Shown piece after piece: positions 1 through 5,803 of a stretch of 12,517 nucleotides of DNA; the stretch's first letter is position 1, and every line of letters starts with the position of its first letter. Under the pieces are notes generated by a model, which was given only the letters and a program-made list of their open reading frames with translations, was not told the origin of the DNA and did not search any database. The stretch comes from Fumia sp045121595 (lineage in GTDB: Bacteria > Bacillota > Clostridia > Oscillospirales > Ruminococcaceae). The stretch lies in NCBI GenBank assembly GCA_045121595.1, contig JBGVGI010000050.1, positions 1-12,517 of the forward strand, in the 5' to 3' direction. The position numbers were made by a program, and so were the translations under genes.

Positions 1-1
1 C

Positions 2-358
2 GCATTTGAAAACGTAGCTGCAGGTTCTTACACACTTAAAGTTACAAAATCCAAACACGCTGCAAGAGAATACGCTATCGTAGTTGCTGACGCAGACGTT
101 GAACAGAACGTTGAAGTATGGCTCTACGGTGACGTAACTGCAGACGGTTTGATTAACAACTCCGACGTTATGCAGATCAACAGAAGAAGTACAAACCAGG
201 CTTCTATGTTCGATCAGACTGCTAACCAGGATTACAGACTTATCGTTGCTAACGTAACTGCTATCACAGGTACAGATAAACTCATCAACAACGCAGACGT
301 TATGCAGATCAACCGTAAGAATACTAACCAGGCTTCTGTATTTGACAGACTTGCTTAA
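2..358 (+). CDS. C-terminal part of a dockerin-repeat protein (5' end outside window)
   Basis: The reading frame is open from the window edge to the TAA at 356-358 (118 codons visible), so this is the 3' end of a longer gene. Residues 1-42 read as a beta-rich segment with the pattern F-NV-AGSYTLKV, typical of the carboxypeptidase-regulatory-like or Ig-like modules that precede dockerins in Clostridia. Next comes GDVTADGLINNSDVMQINR, a type I dockerin-like EF-hand loop with Asp/Asn ligands. A second, more degenerate repeat ends in LINNADVMQINRK. Family knowledge: paired dockerin repeats bind Ca2+ and dock onto cohesins, usually on exported enzymes. The second loop has an insertion and lacks several ligands, so cohesin binding is not certain. 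The catalytic or adhesive part lies outside the window. This is a host gene, unrelated to the phage genes downstream. Confidence 0.85.
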   Translation, partial: AFENVAAGSYTLKVTKSKHAAREYAIVVADADVEQNVEVWLYGDVTADGLINNSDVMQINRRSTNQASMFDQTANQDYRLIVANVTAITGTDKLINNADVMQINRKNTNQASVFDRLA

Positions 359-382
359 TCTTAACGGTTAAAAGTTAATAAG

Positions 383-416
383 AAAACCGCTTGTCGAAAG
401 ACAGGCGGTTTTTTTA
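383..416 (+). terminator. Rho-independent terminator of the dockerin gene
   Basis: An 11-12 bp stem (AACCGCTTGTC pairing with GACAGGCGGTT, one G-U wobble) has a GAAA-type loop and is followed by a run of T. It starts 25 bp after the dockerin stop codon and ends that transcript. Confidence 0.9.
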
Positions 417-426
417 GGTAAGGAAG

Positions 427-700
427 GCACAGCTAAATTCGCTTATGCGAGCTAAATTGACCTTCGGTCAGCTAAATTGCTTCGCAGCTAAATTGAACAA
501 GTTCAGCTAAATTCGCTTACGTGGGCTTTGACTGGCGGAGCAGAGCCCCGACCCCTACGGGCGGAACGACACACAGGTCGTTCCCTACGGGGTTAAAGGG
601 ACGGCTATGGCGAATTTAATTTAGCTACTCCGAAGGAGTAATTTAGCTATTCCTAAGGAATAATTTCGCTTTGCACATCAGTGGAAAATTTAGCTATGAA
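427..700. repeat. Hairpin-linker array type 1 (linker AGCTAAATT), in two opposed halves
   Basis: Five exact copies of the 9-mer AGCTAAATT lie at 431-439, 450-458, 470-478, 486-494 and 505-513. They are separated by short palindromes that differ in sequence: CGCTTATGCG, GACCTTCGGTC, GCTTCGC and GAACAAGTTC. After a GC-rich repeat (534-600) the same linker returns inverted (AATTTAGCT) at 618-626, 640-648 and 687-695, with a degenerate copy at 662-670, around ACTCCGAAGGAGT and ATTCCTAAGGAAT. The linker is constant while the hairpins vary, usually with a 2-4 nt loop. There is no coding potential. It resembles the palindromic intergenic repeats of gut Clostridia; its function is unknown. Confidence 0.8.
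534..600. repeat. GC-rich palindromic repeat, copy 1 (second copy at 1124-1190)
   Basis: The segment contains GGCGGAGCAGAGCCCCGACC, then GGCGGAACGACACACAGGT and CGTTCCCTACGG. The same order recurs at 1124-1190 with only a few differences. Shorter relatives (the GACAC-CAGGTCGTTCC palindrome) occur near 1015-1043 and 3250-3276. The GGAACGAC/GTCGTTCC pairs form a strong stem. This is a REP-like dispersed element of the host, not a gene. Confidence 0.75.
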
Positions 701-729
701 TAGTTATGATTTGCCGAAGGCAAAGTTAA

Positions 730-933
730 GGAATTACCTTTGGTAATTCAATGATGTTTTCGCATGGCGAAAATGATGTTGTGACAATGATGTTTGCTTC
801 GCAAATGATGTTTTGCCGAAGGCAAAGTTATGGAATTACCTTTGGTAATTCAATGATGTTATCGCATAGCGAAAATGATGTTGTGACAATGATGTTTGCT
901 TCGCAAATGATGTTTTGCCGAAGGCAAAGTTAA
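730..933. repeat. Hairpin-linker array type 2 (linker AATGATGTT), two tandem 102-bp units
   Basis: Two head-to-tail 102-bp units (730-831 and 832-933) differ at only a few bases. Each unit holds in fixed order a GAATTACC-TTT-GGTAATTC hairpin, then hairpins of the form TTCGC-N3-GCGAA, TTGT-G-ACAA, TTGC-TTC-GCAA and TTGCC-GAA-GGCAA, joined by the constant 9-mer AATGATGTT. Related units occur at 7036-7137 and from 12426 to the window end. Short open frames across this region are repeat artefacts. Confidence 0.85.
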
Positions 934-937
934 GGTG

Positions 938-1095
938 TCAGGCAAAGCCTGACGGATTTGAATATCTCTCCCTCCGCCTCTTCGAGGCACCTCCCTCATC
1001 AGATGGAGGCTTGGGCGGAACGACACACAGGTCGTTCCCTACATTGTGTAGGGGAGGATTGGGGGAAGGGACGTCGGGGACGCCGTCCCCTACAG
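938..1095. repeat. GC-rich palindromic repeat block (copy of the element at 3185-3276)
   Basis: The part 953-1043 (CGGATTTGAATATCTC, then CTCCGCCTCTTCGAGG, then ACCTCCCTC and a GACAC-CAGGTCGTTCC palindrome) matches 3185-3276 with few changes. It is preceded by the hairpin GTCAGGCAAAGCCTGAC. It is followed by a GGGGACGCCGTCCCC palindrome at about 1075-1090, a type common between genes of gut Clostridia. No gene is seen here. Confidence 0.7.
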
Positions 1096-1123
1096 GGAAG
1101 AATGAAATCCGCTGTGACGGGTT

Positions 1124-1190
1124 TTGACGGGCGGAGCAGAGCCCCGACCCCTACGTGGCGGAACGACACGCAGGTCGTTCCCTACGGTGG
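1124..1190. repeat. GC-rich palindromic repeat, copy 2 (first copy at 534-600)
   Basis: A near-identical direct copy of 534-600, about 590 bp downstream, with the same GGCGGAGCAGAGCCCCGACC start and the GTCGTTCC palindrome. Such copies can recombine and may help define the left edge of the phage element. Confidence 0.75.
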
Positions 1191-1239
1191 GGGAGGTTGC
1201 GAGCGTGCCCTGTGGGCAATGCAGCGAGCAAAACGAAGC

Positions 1240-1290
1240 GTAGCGGTCAAAAGTTATAGGCGAATAGCCGTGAATAACTTTTGGGAACCG
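1240..1290. repeat. Long imperfect palindrome upstream of the portal promoter
   Basis: AAAAGTTAT (from about 1248) pairs with ATAACTTTT (to about 1281). Inside is a GGC-GAATA-GCC mini-stem and outside are CGGT/ACCG flanks, giving a cruciform- or RNA-capable structure of roughly 45 nt. It lies in otherwise gene-free DNA 20-70 bp before the promoter block. Its function is unknown. Confidence 0.5.
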
Positions 1291-1310
1291 CAAGAGGGCA
1301 GAGGCTTGGA

Positions 1311-1376
1311 AAATAAAAAAATTTTTTAAAATTTAAAGTTGTTACTTTTGTTACTATTTTATGTGGTAAAATAGTA
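1311..1376 (+). promoter_or_regulatory. Promoter/operator block before the portal unit (copy 1)
   Basis: An A/T tract (1311-1330) is followed by two direct copies of TTGTTACT at 1339 and 1348 (9-bp period). Then comes a perfect dyad, TACTATTTTA (1352-1361), five bases TGTGG, TAAAATAGTA (1367-1376). The right arm supplies a TAAAAT -10 with a TGG extension, which fits an extended -10 promoter; no -35 at 16-18 bp is convincing. Nearly the same block stands before the capsid unit at 7341-7409. The dyad over the -10 could be a repressor site. The TTGTTACT repeats could bind an activator or phage sigma-like factor of the type known for PBSX late genes. The regulator is not in this window. Confidence 0.7.
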
Positions 1377-1393
1377 TCGTGGAAGAATAAAGA

Positions 1394-1419
1394 ACGGGGC
1401 AGAGGTGCCTCGTTTTTTT
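1394..1419 (+). terminator. Intrinsic terminator just downstream of promoter block 1
   Basis: ACGGGGC (1394-1400), a 6-nt loop, GCCTCGT (1407-1413; one G-U pair) and seven T form a terminator-type hairpin only about 20 nt after the predicted transcription start. It precedes the portal ribosome binding site. The capsid block has a hairpin in the same place. Transcription into the portal would need read-through or antitermination. Confidence 0.7.
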
Positions 1420-1452
1420 GTTGCCCAAATTCATTTAAGAAAGGAGAAAAAT

Positions 1453-2820
1453 ATGATATTTTTCGGAAAAAAAGGTGAAAAGAAAATTTTTGAGTCTGAA
1501 GTGACCGCCGACAGAGAAATTCTCGAGGCGGTTAAAAACTTTTTAAACTCAGAAAAACGTGAAGAAATGCTTTGCGGTGAGAGGTACTACGAGGGTGAAA
1601 ACGATATCCTCACGCGAAAGCGAATGGTTATCGGTGAGGACGGGAGTCTTGTTGAGGACAAAAACCTTTCAAACTGTCGTATTGCGCACAGCTTTTTCAA
1701 AAAGCTTGTTGACCAGAAAGCGCAGTATCTTTTAGGGCGTGAGTTTACTGTATCTTCAAAAGATGCGGAGTTTTCTAAGGTTTTGGAGAATATTTTTGAC
1801 GAAACCTTAAAAAACAAAATCAAAAATCTCTGCAAAGAGGCGGTTGTAAAGGGGTGTGCCTGGCTTCAGGTCTACTTTGAAAACGGGGAAATCCGTTTCA
1901 AGAAAATCCCGTCTGAGGAAATTATTCCCGTCTGGGCGGACTCCGAAAGGAGAAAGTTACAGTCAGTTATCAGGGTTTACGGTATAAAAAGGGGCAAGAA
2001 AACCGTTAACGCCGTTGAGCATTGGGAAGATTCGGGGGTGCGTTATTTCATCCTTGAAAACGGACGTCTTTACCCTGACAAGGAGCGTGAAAACAGTACC
2101 CATTTTACCCTTGACGGTGTGGGGTATAACTTCCCCGTGGTGCCGTTTGTTCCATTCAAGTACAACGAGGAGGAGATTTCCCTCATCCGTTACACGAAAA
2201 GTCTTATCGACGATTACGATTTGCTTAAATCCGACGATTCCAACACCATCTGCGACGTGCCAAACTCGGTATTAGTAGTTAAAAACTACGACGGGCAGGG
2301 TCTTGGTGAGTTTCGTAAAAATCTCGCGCGTTACAAGGCGGTTAAGGTCACCGACGACGGCGGTCTTGACGTCAAGAATACAGGGATTTCTACTGATATG
2401 GTGGAAAGGCATCTCTTGCTCGACCGAAAGGATTTGTACGAGTCGGGGCGTGGAGTGGATACCCAGAGCGAGGATTTCAAAACGGCGTCAGGGGTGGCGC
2501 TTAAGTTTTTGTATGCCGATTTGGACCTTGATGCAAACGGCATTGAGTCGGAGTTTTTAGTGTCACTTAATGAGCTTATAAAATTTGTGAAATTGTGGCT
2601 GATGCTTATTGGAAAAGGTGATTTCACGGGCGTAAAGGTGGATTTCATTTTCAATCGTGACATTATTATCAACGAGTCCGATGCGATTGAACTGTGCGTG
2701 AAGTCAAGAGAAATTCTCTCTGAGAAAACCGTGCTTGAAAATCACCCGTGGGTGAAAAACGTTGAGGAGGAATTCCTCAGAAAGGATGAAGAATATGGAA
2801 GAAATGCAGAAAATGATTGA
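1453..2820 (+). CDS. Phage portal protein, SPP1 gp6-like family
   Basis: This 455-aa protein would form the dodecameric ring at the capsid vertex through which DNA is packaged. The start is the ATG at 1453, behind AGAAAGGAG (1438-1446); the frame is open further upstream but that part overlaps the terminator. Family features include an N-terminal YYEGENDILTRKR segment (about residues 40-53) and AHSFFKKLVDQKAQYLLG (about 79-96), typical of Firmicutes gp6-like portals. The segment VVPFVPFKYNEE precedes the helical stem and crown region. A DTQSEDFKTASGVALKFLY motif near residue 340 is also characteristic. Length matches the family. It is the first gene of the head unit and its last 26 bp overlap the scaffold gene. 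No frame break is seen. Confidence 0.93.
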   Translation: MIFFGKKGEKKIFESEVTADREILEAVKNFLNSEKREEMLCGERYYEGENDILTRKRMVIGEDGSLVEDKNLSNCRIAHSFFKKLVDQKAQYLLGREFTVSSKDAEFSKVLENIFDETLKNKIKNLCKEAVVKGCAWLQVYFENGEIRFKKIPSEEIIPVWADSERRKLQSVIRVYGIKRGKKTVNAVEHWEDSGVRYFILENGRLYPDKERENSTHFTLDGVGYNFPVVPFVPFKYNEEEISLIRYTKSLIDDYDLLKSDDSNTICDVPNSVLVVKNYDGQGLGEFRKNLARYKAVKVTDDGGLDVKNTGISTDMVERHLLLDRKDLYESGRGVDTQSEDFKTASGVALKFLYADLDLDANGIESEFLVSLNELIKFVKLWLMLIGKGDFTGVKVDFIFNRDIIINESDAIELCVKSREILSEKTVLENHPWVKNVEEEFLRKDEEYGRNAEND

Positions 2821-3154
2821 GGAGCTTCGCACCGAGCTTTCAAAAATTAAGGACGATTTGAAAACCGAAAGGGAAAATTCCGAGAGGGTGCGACGTGAGT
2901 CGGCACTGGGTCTTGAGCTTTCAAGGGCGGGGGCGAAGGACGTAGAATACCTTATTTATAAGACGAAAACAGAGGATTTGTTTGACGAAAACGGCGTTTT
3001 GCTTGATGCCGAGGGGTACGTGAAGTCGGCGAAGGAGCGTTATCCCGATTTGTTCTATGAAAGGAAAATCGAGAGCGTTTTGCCCGGGGAGAGCAGTTCA
3101 AAGGCGGATACGGGGGTGCTTACTTATTCTCAGGCGATGCGACAGAAAAGCTGA
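2795..3154 (+). CDS. Capsid scaffolding protein, Phage_GP20-like
   Basis: A 119-aa protein. Residues 1-45 are a charged coiled coil (MEEMQKMIEELRTELSKIKD and on), followed by ALGLELSRAGAKDVEYLIYK and a C-terminal AKERYPDLFYE segment. This order is characteristic of the GP20/minor structural scaffold family, which guides capsid assembly and is then lost. The ATG at 2795 is chosen because AGAAAGG (2779-2785) lies about 9 nt upstream; the ATG at 2786 abuts that site and is less likely. The gene overlaps the 3' end of the portal, so translation is probably coupled. In most phages the capsid gene follows directly; here it is about 4.6 kb away. Confidence 0.85.
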   Translation: MEEMQKMIEELRTELSKIKDDLKTERENSERVRRESALGLELSRAGAKDVEYLIYKTKTEDLFDENGVLLDAEGYVKSAKERYPDLFYERKIESVLPGESSSKADTGVLTYSQAMRQKS

Positions 3155-3165
3155 CGGGTTTTATT

Positions 3166-3276
3166 GTGTTTCGCTTGGGCGAAACGGATTTTAATATCTC
3201 TCCCTCCGCCTCTTCGAGGCACCTCCCTCGTCAGAGGGAGGCTTTGGCATAGCGACACGCAGGTCGTTCCCTGCGG
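3166..3276. repeat. Palindromic repeat block between scaffold and toxin genes
   Basis: It begins with GTTTCGC-TTGG-GCGAAAC (3168-3185), also found at 7140-7157. It continues with the CTCCGCCTCTTCGAGG / CTCCCTCGTCAGAGGGAG / CAGGTCGTTCC element seen at 953-1043. This is host-type intergenic DNA placed inside a phage head operon. It may mark the site where the toxin cassette entered. Confidence 0.75.
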
Positions 3277-3309
3277 TGTATATTTACATTTATAAGGAGA
3301 TGTGGTAAA

Positions 3310-4638
3310 ATGAAATTAATTGGTAGTAACGGTTACGACGTTGGTAGCCCAGAGTATTTCAGAAATATTAATCAGAGTAGTATTGTCGGGGATATAATGT
3401 GGGAGTTTTCAAACGGCTCTCACTGTGTTGACTACAAGGATGCACTCGACAAGCTTTGTAAAAGTGTAGTTGAAGTGATTTATGAAGTGCATTCGGATCT
3501 TAAACGATATGCGGAGGTTTTGTCCTTTTTCCCGAAAGAGGAGAGGGAAGAAACCCTTAAATTCCTTGAAAAAATAAACGAGGTTTTGAAGTTTGGGTAC
3601 TCAAATGCGAGTACTTTTGATGCCTGTAAGGCGTATCTTACGCTTTCTGCATACGATACGAGAAGAAAATCCTACGAGTCGATGAGTAGAGTTGAGGAAG
3701 CCGCCAAAAAGGTGGAAAACGGCTATAAGGTTTCATTTTCTACCGGTATGGAGTACATAAGAAAAGCACTTGATTATGGTATTAACTTTACAATTGGTGA
3801 CGATTCTGAGAAGAAAGCTTTTTTTGACGACGTTTTAGACGGCAAGGACAAAGACTTTTTGCAGGATGTTTACAACTTCCTTAAGTTCAAAAAAGAAAAA
3901 TCCTCATTACAAGGCAAATGCTTTAAAACTATACTTTCTAAGGATTACATCGAAAAACTTGTCTATAATTCTTTTACTTTAAGAATATATGATAAACTAA
4001 AATATGAAAATAGTTATTATGAAAAGATAAAAACAGAGTTATACAAAATACATAATATTATTAAAAATGATATTTCCAAAGATGGTCAGATACACGATAG
4101 AAAATATGTTGATAACTTTTTAGAAGCTGCAAGAAATCTGGATAAAATTTTAGATACGAATTTAGGTGCAATATTTAAAAATTTATCCCTTGACTATGAA
4201 GTGGTGGATATTACCGATGAGTTGCATAAAATTATGGATGATGCAGCTGTTGAATATCAGGATAATGCTAAATCTTGGATTAAAGGGAATATAGAAGAAA
4301 CATATAATTTCGTGAAAGAAAATATAAAAGAATTTATTTCGATTGTAGAATCCAATTCAAGATATGACTTAAAAAGACAAACAAAATGGCAGCACGAGTA
4401 CTTTATCTACGAAGGGAAAGAAGTAAGGTCCGATGCTCCGGGAAATATTGTATTTGGCTATATAGCTAAATTGTTTGGATTTTGGGAAGTTATTGCTAAA
4501 GCCGGTGCGGGATGGTATCAAAGGAAAAGTGGAACGCATAAACCAGAATATTGGCGAACTTTCTTTGATGACCCGTATGACCAGGAAATGATGAAACTTG
4601 GATTTGATTATTACGACAGAACGTATAAAGGTCCTTGA
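3310..4638 (+). CDS. Polymorphic toxin with C-terminal Ntox44-type domain
   Basis: A 442-aa protein with ATG behind AAGGAG (3294-3299). It has no signal peptide or membrane helix. Residues 1-330 are mostly helical and charged and match no domain I can name. The last about 110 residues resemble the bacterial polymorphic toxin type 44 domain: a YDLKRQTKW segment, GNIVFGYIAKLFGF (379-392), AGAGWYQ, and the closing DDPYDQEMMKLGFDYYD (420-436). Ntox44 occurs at the C-terminus of contact-dependent or secreted toxins; I do not know its target with confidence. Membrane proteins encoded just downstream are likely immunity partners. Base composition changes within the gene: 3541-3660 is about 40% GC, 3961-4080 about 16% (counted by hand). 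This fits a swapped C-terminal module. Its position between scaffold and terminase suggests delivery by, or carriage with, phage particles, which is inference. Confidence 0.78.
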   Translation: MKLIGSNGYDVGSPEYFRNINQSSIVGDIMWEFSNGSHCVDYKDALDKLCKSVVEVIYEVHSDLKRYAEVLSFFPKEEREETLKFLEKINEVLKFGYSNASTFDACKAYLTLSAYDTRRKSYESMSRVEEAAKKVENGYKVSFSTGMEYIRKALDYGINFTIGDDSEKKAFFDDVLDGKDKDFLQDVYNFLKFKKEKSSLQGKCFKTILSKDYIEKLVYNSFTLRIYDKLKYENSYYEKIKTELYKIHNIIKNDISKDGQIHDRKYVDNFLEAARNLDKILDTNLGAIFKNLSLDYEVVDITDELHKIMDDAAVEYQDNAKSWIKGNIEETYNFVKENIKEFISIVESNSRYDLKRQTKWQHEYFIYEGKEVRSDAPGNIVFGYIAKLFGFWEVIAKAGAGWYQRKSGTHKPEYWRTFFDDPYDQEMMKLGFDYYDRTYKGP

Positions 4639-4661
4639 TTTTACTTTGAAAGGTGAAAGAT

Positions 4662-5063
4662 ATGAGTCGATTTGGTGGATTTTTAAAAAGAAATATAGTG
4701 CTGATTCTTGTAATAATTTATTGTATATTTTTTATTGAAAATATTCCTATCATAACACAATCTGATTCAGCAATAAGTATTGTGTGCGGTACATTGTATA
4801 TGTTCTCTCTTCCTTTGCAGATCATTCTTTCTATTGCATATGCTGTTTTTGCTTTTGCAAAACAAAATCCGTTAACTCCGTTGGTTCCGATTCTTATTTT
4901 TTATTCTGTTTATAAATTTTTAGAATTTGAAATTAACGTTACCAAAATACCCACTGAACTCATTTTGGGTATTTTGATAATCATATTGCTGATGATTTTG
5001 ATTCGTTTCTTGGTTGTAACTTTAAAAAAATATATTTCAAAAAAACGTATGATCAGGAAATGA
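4662..5063 (+). CDS. Four-helix membrane protein, probable immunity to the Ntox44 toxin
   Basis: A 133-aa hydrophobic protein. The ATG at 4662 follows GAAAGG (4648-4653); a GTG at 4653 is a weaker alternative. Four likely membrane helices lie at about 11-27, 37-60, 69-88 and 99-124, ending in a basic tail (KKYISKKRMIRK). It starts 23 bp after the toxin stop and is AT-rich like the toxin's 3' half, the usual arrangement of toxin and immunity genes. It shares the motif YAVFAFAKQNPLTPL with the next membrane protein (YAVLFFRKENFLTPL). Its final codons run into DNA that in another frame encodes a second toxin tail (5045-5206), so the C-terminus was probably reshaped by recombination. I know no family name for it. 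Confidence 0.65.
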   Translation: MSRFGGFLKRNIVLILVIIYCIFFIENIPIITQSDSAISIVCGTLYMFSLPLQIILSIAYAVFAFAKQNPLTPLVPILIFYSVYKFLEFEINVTKIPTELILGILIIILLMILIRFLVVTLKKYISKKRMIRK

Positions 5064-5206
5064 TGGAGCTTGGATACGATTATTATGACAGGACTCACAC
5101 CGGTAAAGAAGTATCGTATTTCAAGGAATTTCGTGAAGTGTTAGGAGAAGAATTTGTTGACCGAAAAGGTGAGGAGATTTTCGATGATCTCACTAAATTA
5201 TTCTAA
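5045..5206 (+). pseudogene. Orphan C-terminal fragment of a second Ntox44-like toxin
   Basis: With no start codon or ribosome binding site, this frame reads TYDQEMMELGYDYYDRTHTG, then a 34-residue tail rich in acidic residues ending DDLTKLF and TAA (5204-5206). The first 18 residues match the end of the intact toxin (PYDQEMMKLGFDYYDRTYKG), and the DNA over that stretch is also close. The extra tail is absent from the intact toxin, which stops two residues after the match. The overlap with the preceding membrane gene is out of frame. This is the displaced 3' end of an earlier toxin allele, left when a new toxin-immunity pair was inserted. Confidence 0.8.
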
Positions 5207-5229
5207 ATCTTAAACGAAAGAGTGATTTT

Positions 5230-5691
5230 ATGAAAAAGGTGTTAAATGTTTTTTTAGAGCACGGGATTTTAATTATTTCTGCGATTACAGTAATTTTATG
5301 TGATATAACATTATTTACTATAGCTCGTTTTGAAGAAACATTTGTGGTACTTTTATGTTCTGCAGTGGGGTTGTTCTTTTTTTGCGTTAATATTTTGTCA
5401 TGTGTATATGCTGTTTTGTTTTTCAGAAAAGAGAACTTTTTAACACCATTACTTCATTTTGGGTTAATCTTTGCAGGTAAAGCAGAAATTTCGGTTATTG
5501 GTGTTTTATATTTGCTTTGGCGTGAAGAAACTAATATCTGTTTATTTACCCTAATAATCTGCTTGTGTGTAAGGGTTGTGGCTGTTGTTTTGATACGAAA
5601 GTACAAAGAAAAGCTCAGAGTGTGGACAGGGGAAGAGAAAGTTACTTCGGATGCAGTTTTCTGGGCAAGGGTTTTGTTTAGGCATAACTGA
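5230..5691 (+). CDS. Second membrane protein, probable older immunity paralogue
   Basis: A 153-aa protein with ATG behind GAAAGAG (5216-5222). It has four predicted membrane helices (about 10-32, 37-63, 72-95, 101-122) and a soluble C-terminal tail of about 30 residues (EKLRVWTGEEKVTSDAVFW). The segment YAVLFFRKENFLTPL aligns with YAVFAFAKQNPLTPL of the membrane protein encoded at 4662-5063, and helix order is the same, so the two are probably distant paralogues. It follows the orphan toxin tail by 23 bp, the same distance as between the intact toxin and the first immunity gene. It therefore looks like the cognate partner of the lost toxin, kept perhaps as immunity to relatives. Confidence 0.6.
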   Translation: MKKVLNVFLEHGILIISAITVILCDITLFTIARFEETFVVLLCSAVGLFFFCVNILSCVYAVLFFRKENFLTPLLHFGLIFAGKAEISVIGVLYLLWREETNICLFTLIICLCVRVVAVVLIRKYKEKLRVWTGEEKVTSDAVFWARVLFRHN

Positions 5692-5728
5692 CAGTCTCCA
5701 AACTGTACAAATTGAGGAGTACCAAAAA

Positions 5729-5758
5729 ATGTACGTCCCTAAATGGTCGTTTAATTAA
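5729..5758 (+). CDS. Possible 9-codon leader peptide upstream of the terminase
   Basis: ATG at 5729 follows GAGGAG (5714-5719) at 9 nt, an ideal spacing. The frame encodes MYVPKWSFN and stops with TAA 10 nt before the terminator hairpin at 5771-5791. The layout (ribosome site, tiny ORF, terminator, next gene) resembles a translational attenuator. It could equally be chance, as no other evidence supports translation. Confidence 0.35.
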   Translation: MYVPKWSFN

Positions 5759-5770
5759 ATATTTTAACCG

Positions 5771-5792
5771 TACCGCTTGGTGCGGTTTTTTT
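5771..5792 (+). terminator. Intrinsic terminator ending the toxin cassette, before terminase
   Basis: ACCGC (5772-5776), loop TTGGT, GCGGT (5782-5786), then a run of T. The next gene's GGAGG (5797-5800) follows directly, so the terminator either isolates the toxin unit or controls entry into the terminase gene. Confidence 0.75.
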
Positions 5793-5803
5793 ATTGGAGG
5801 AAT

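Noticed and set aside
149..358. Short 69-codon gene starting at ATG 149
   Set aside because: The frame is open to the window edge and the dockerin repeat starts before this ATG, so it is an internal methionine of a longer gene.
2..358. Dockerin protein as part of the phage element
   Set aside because: It is closed by its own terminator, is separated from the phage genes by about 1 kb of host repeats, and belongs to a host extracellular protein family.
427..933. CRISPR array
   Set aside because: Repeat units of 8-9 bp and palindromic spacers of about 5-20 bp are far from CRISPR dimensions, the spacers are hairpins rather than foreign sequence, and no cas genes are present.
751..1329. Several open frames of 60-123 codons in the left intergenic region
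   Set aside because: They run through repeats and palindromes, their products are low-complexity or Arg/Gly-rich, none has a convincing ribosome site, and copies of the same repeats appear elsewhere in non-coding positions.
2015..2672. Open frames in other phases inside the portal gene, on both strands
   Set aside because: They are shadows of a clearly coding gene and have no ribosome sites or domain features.
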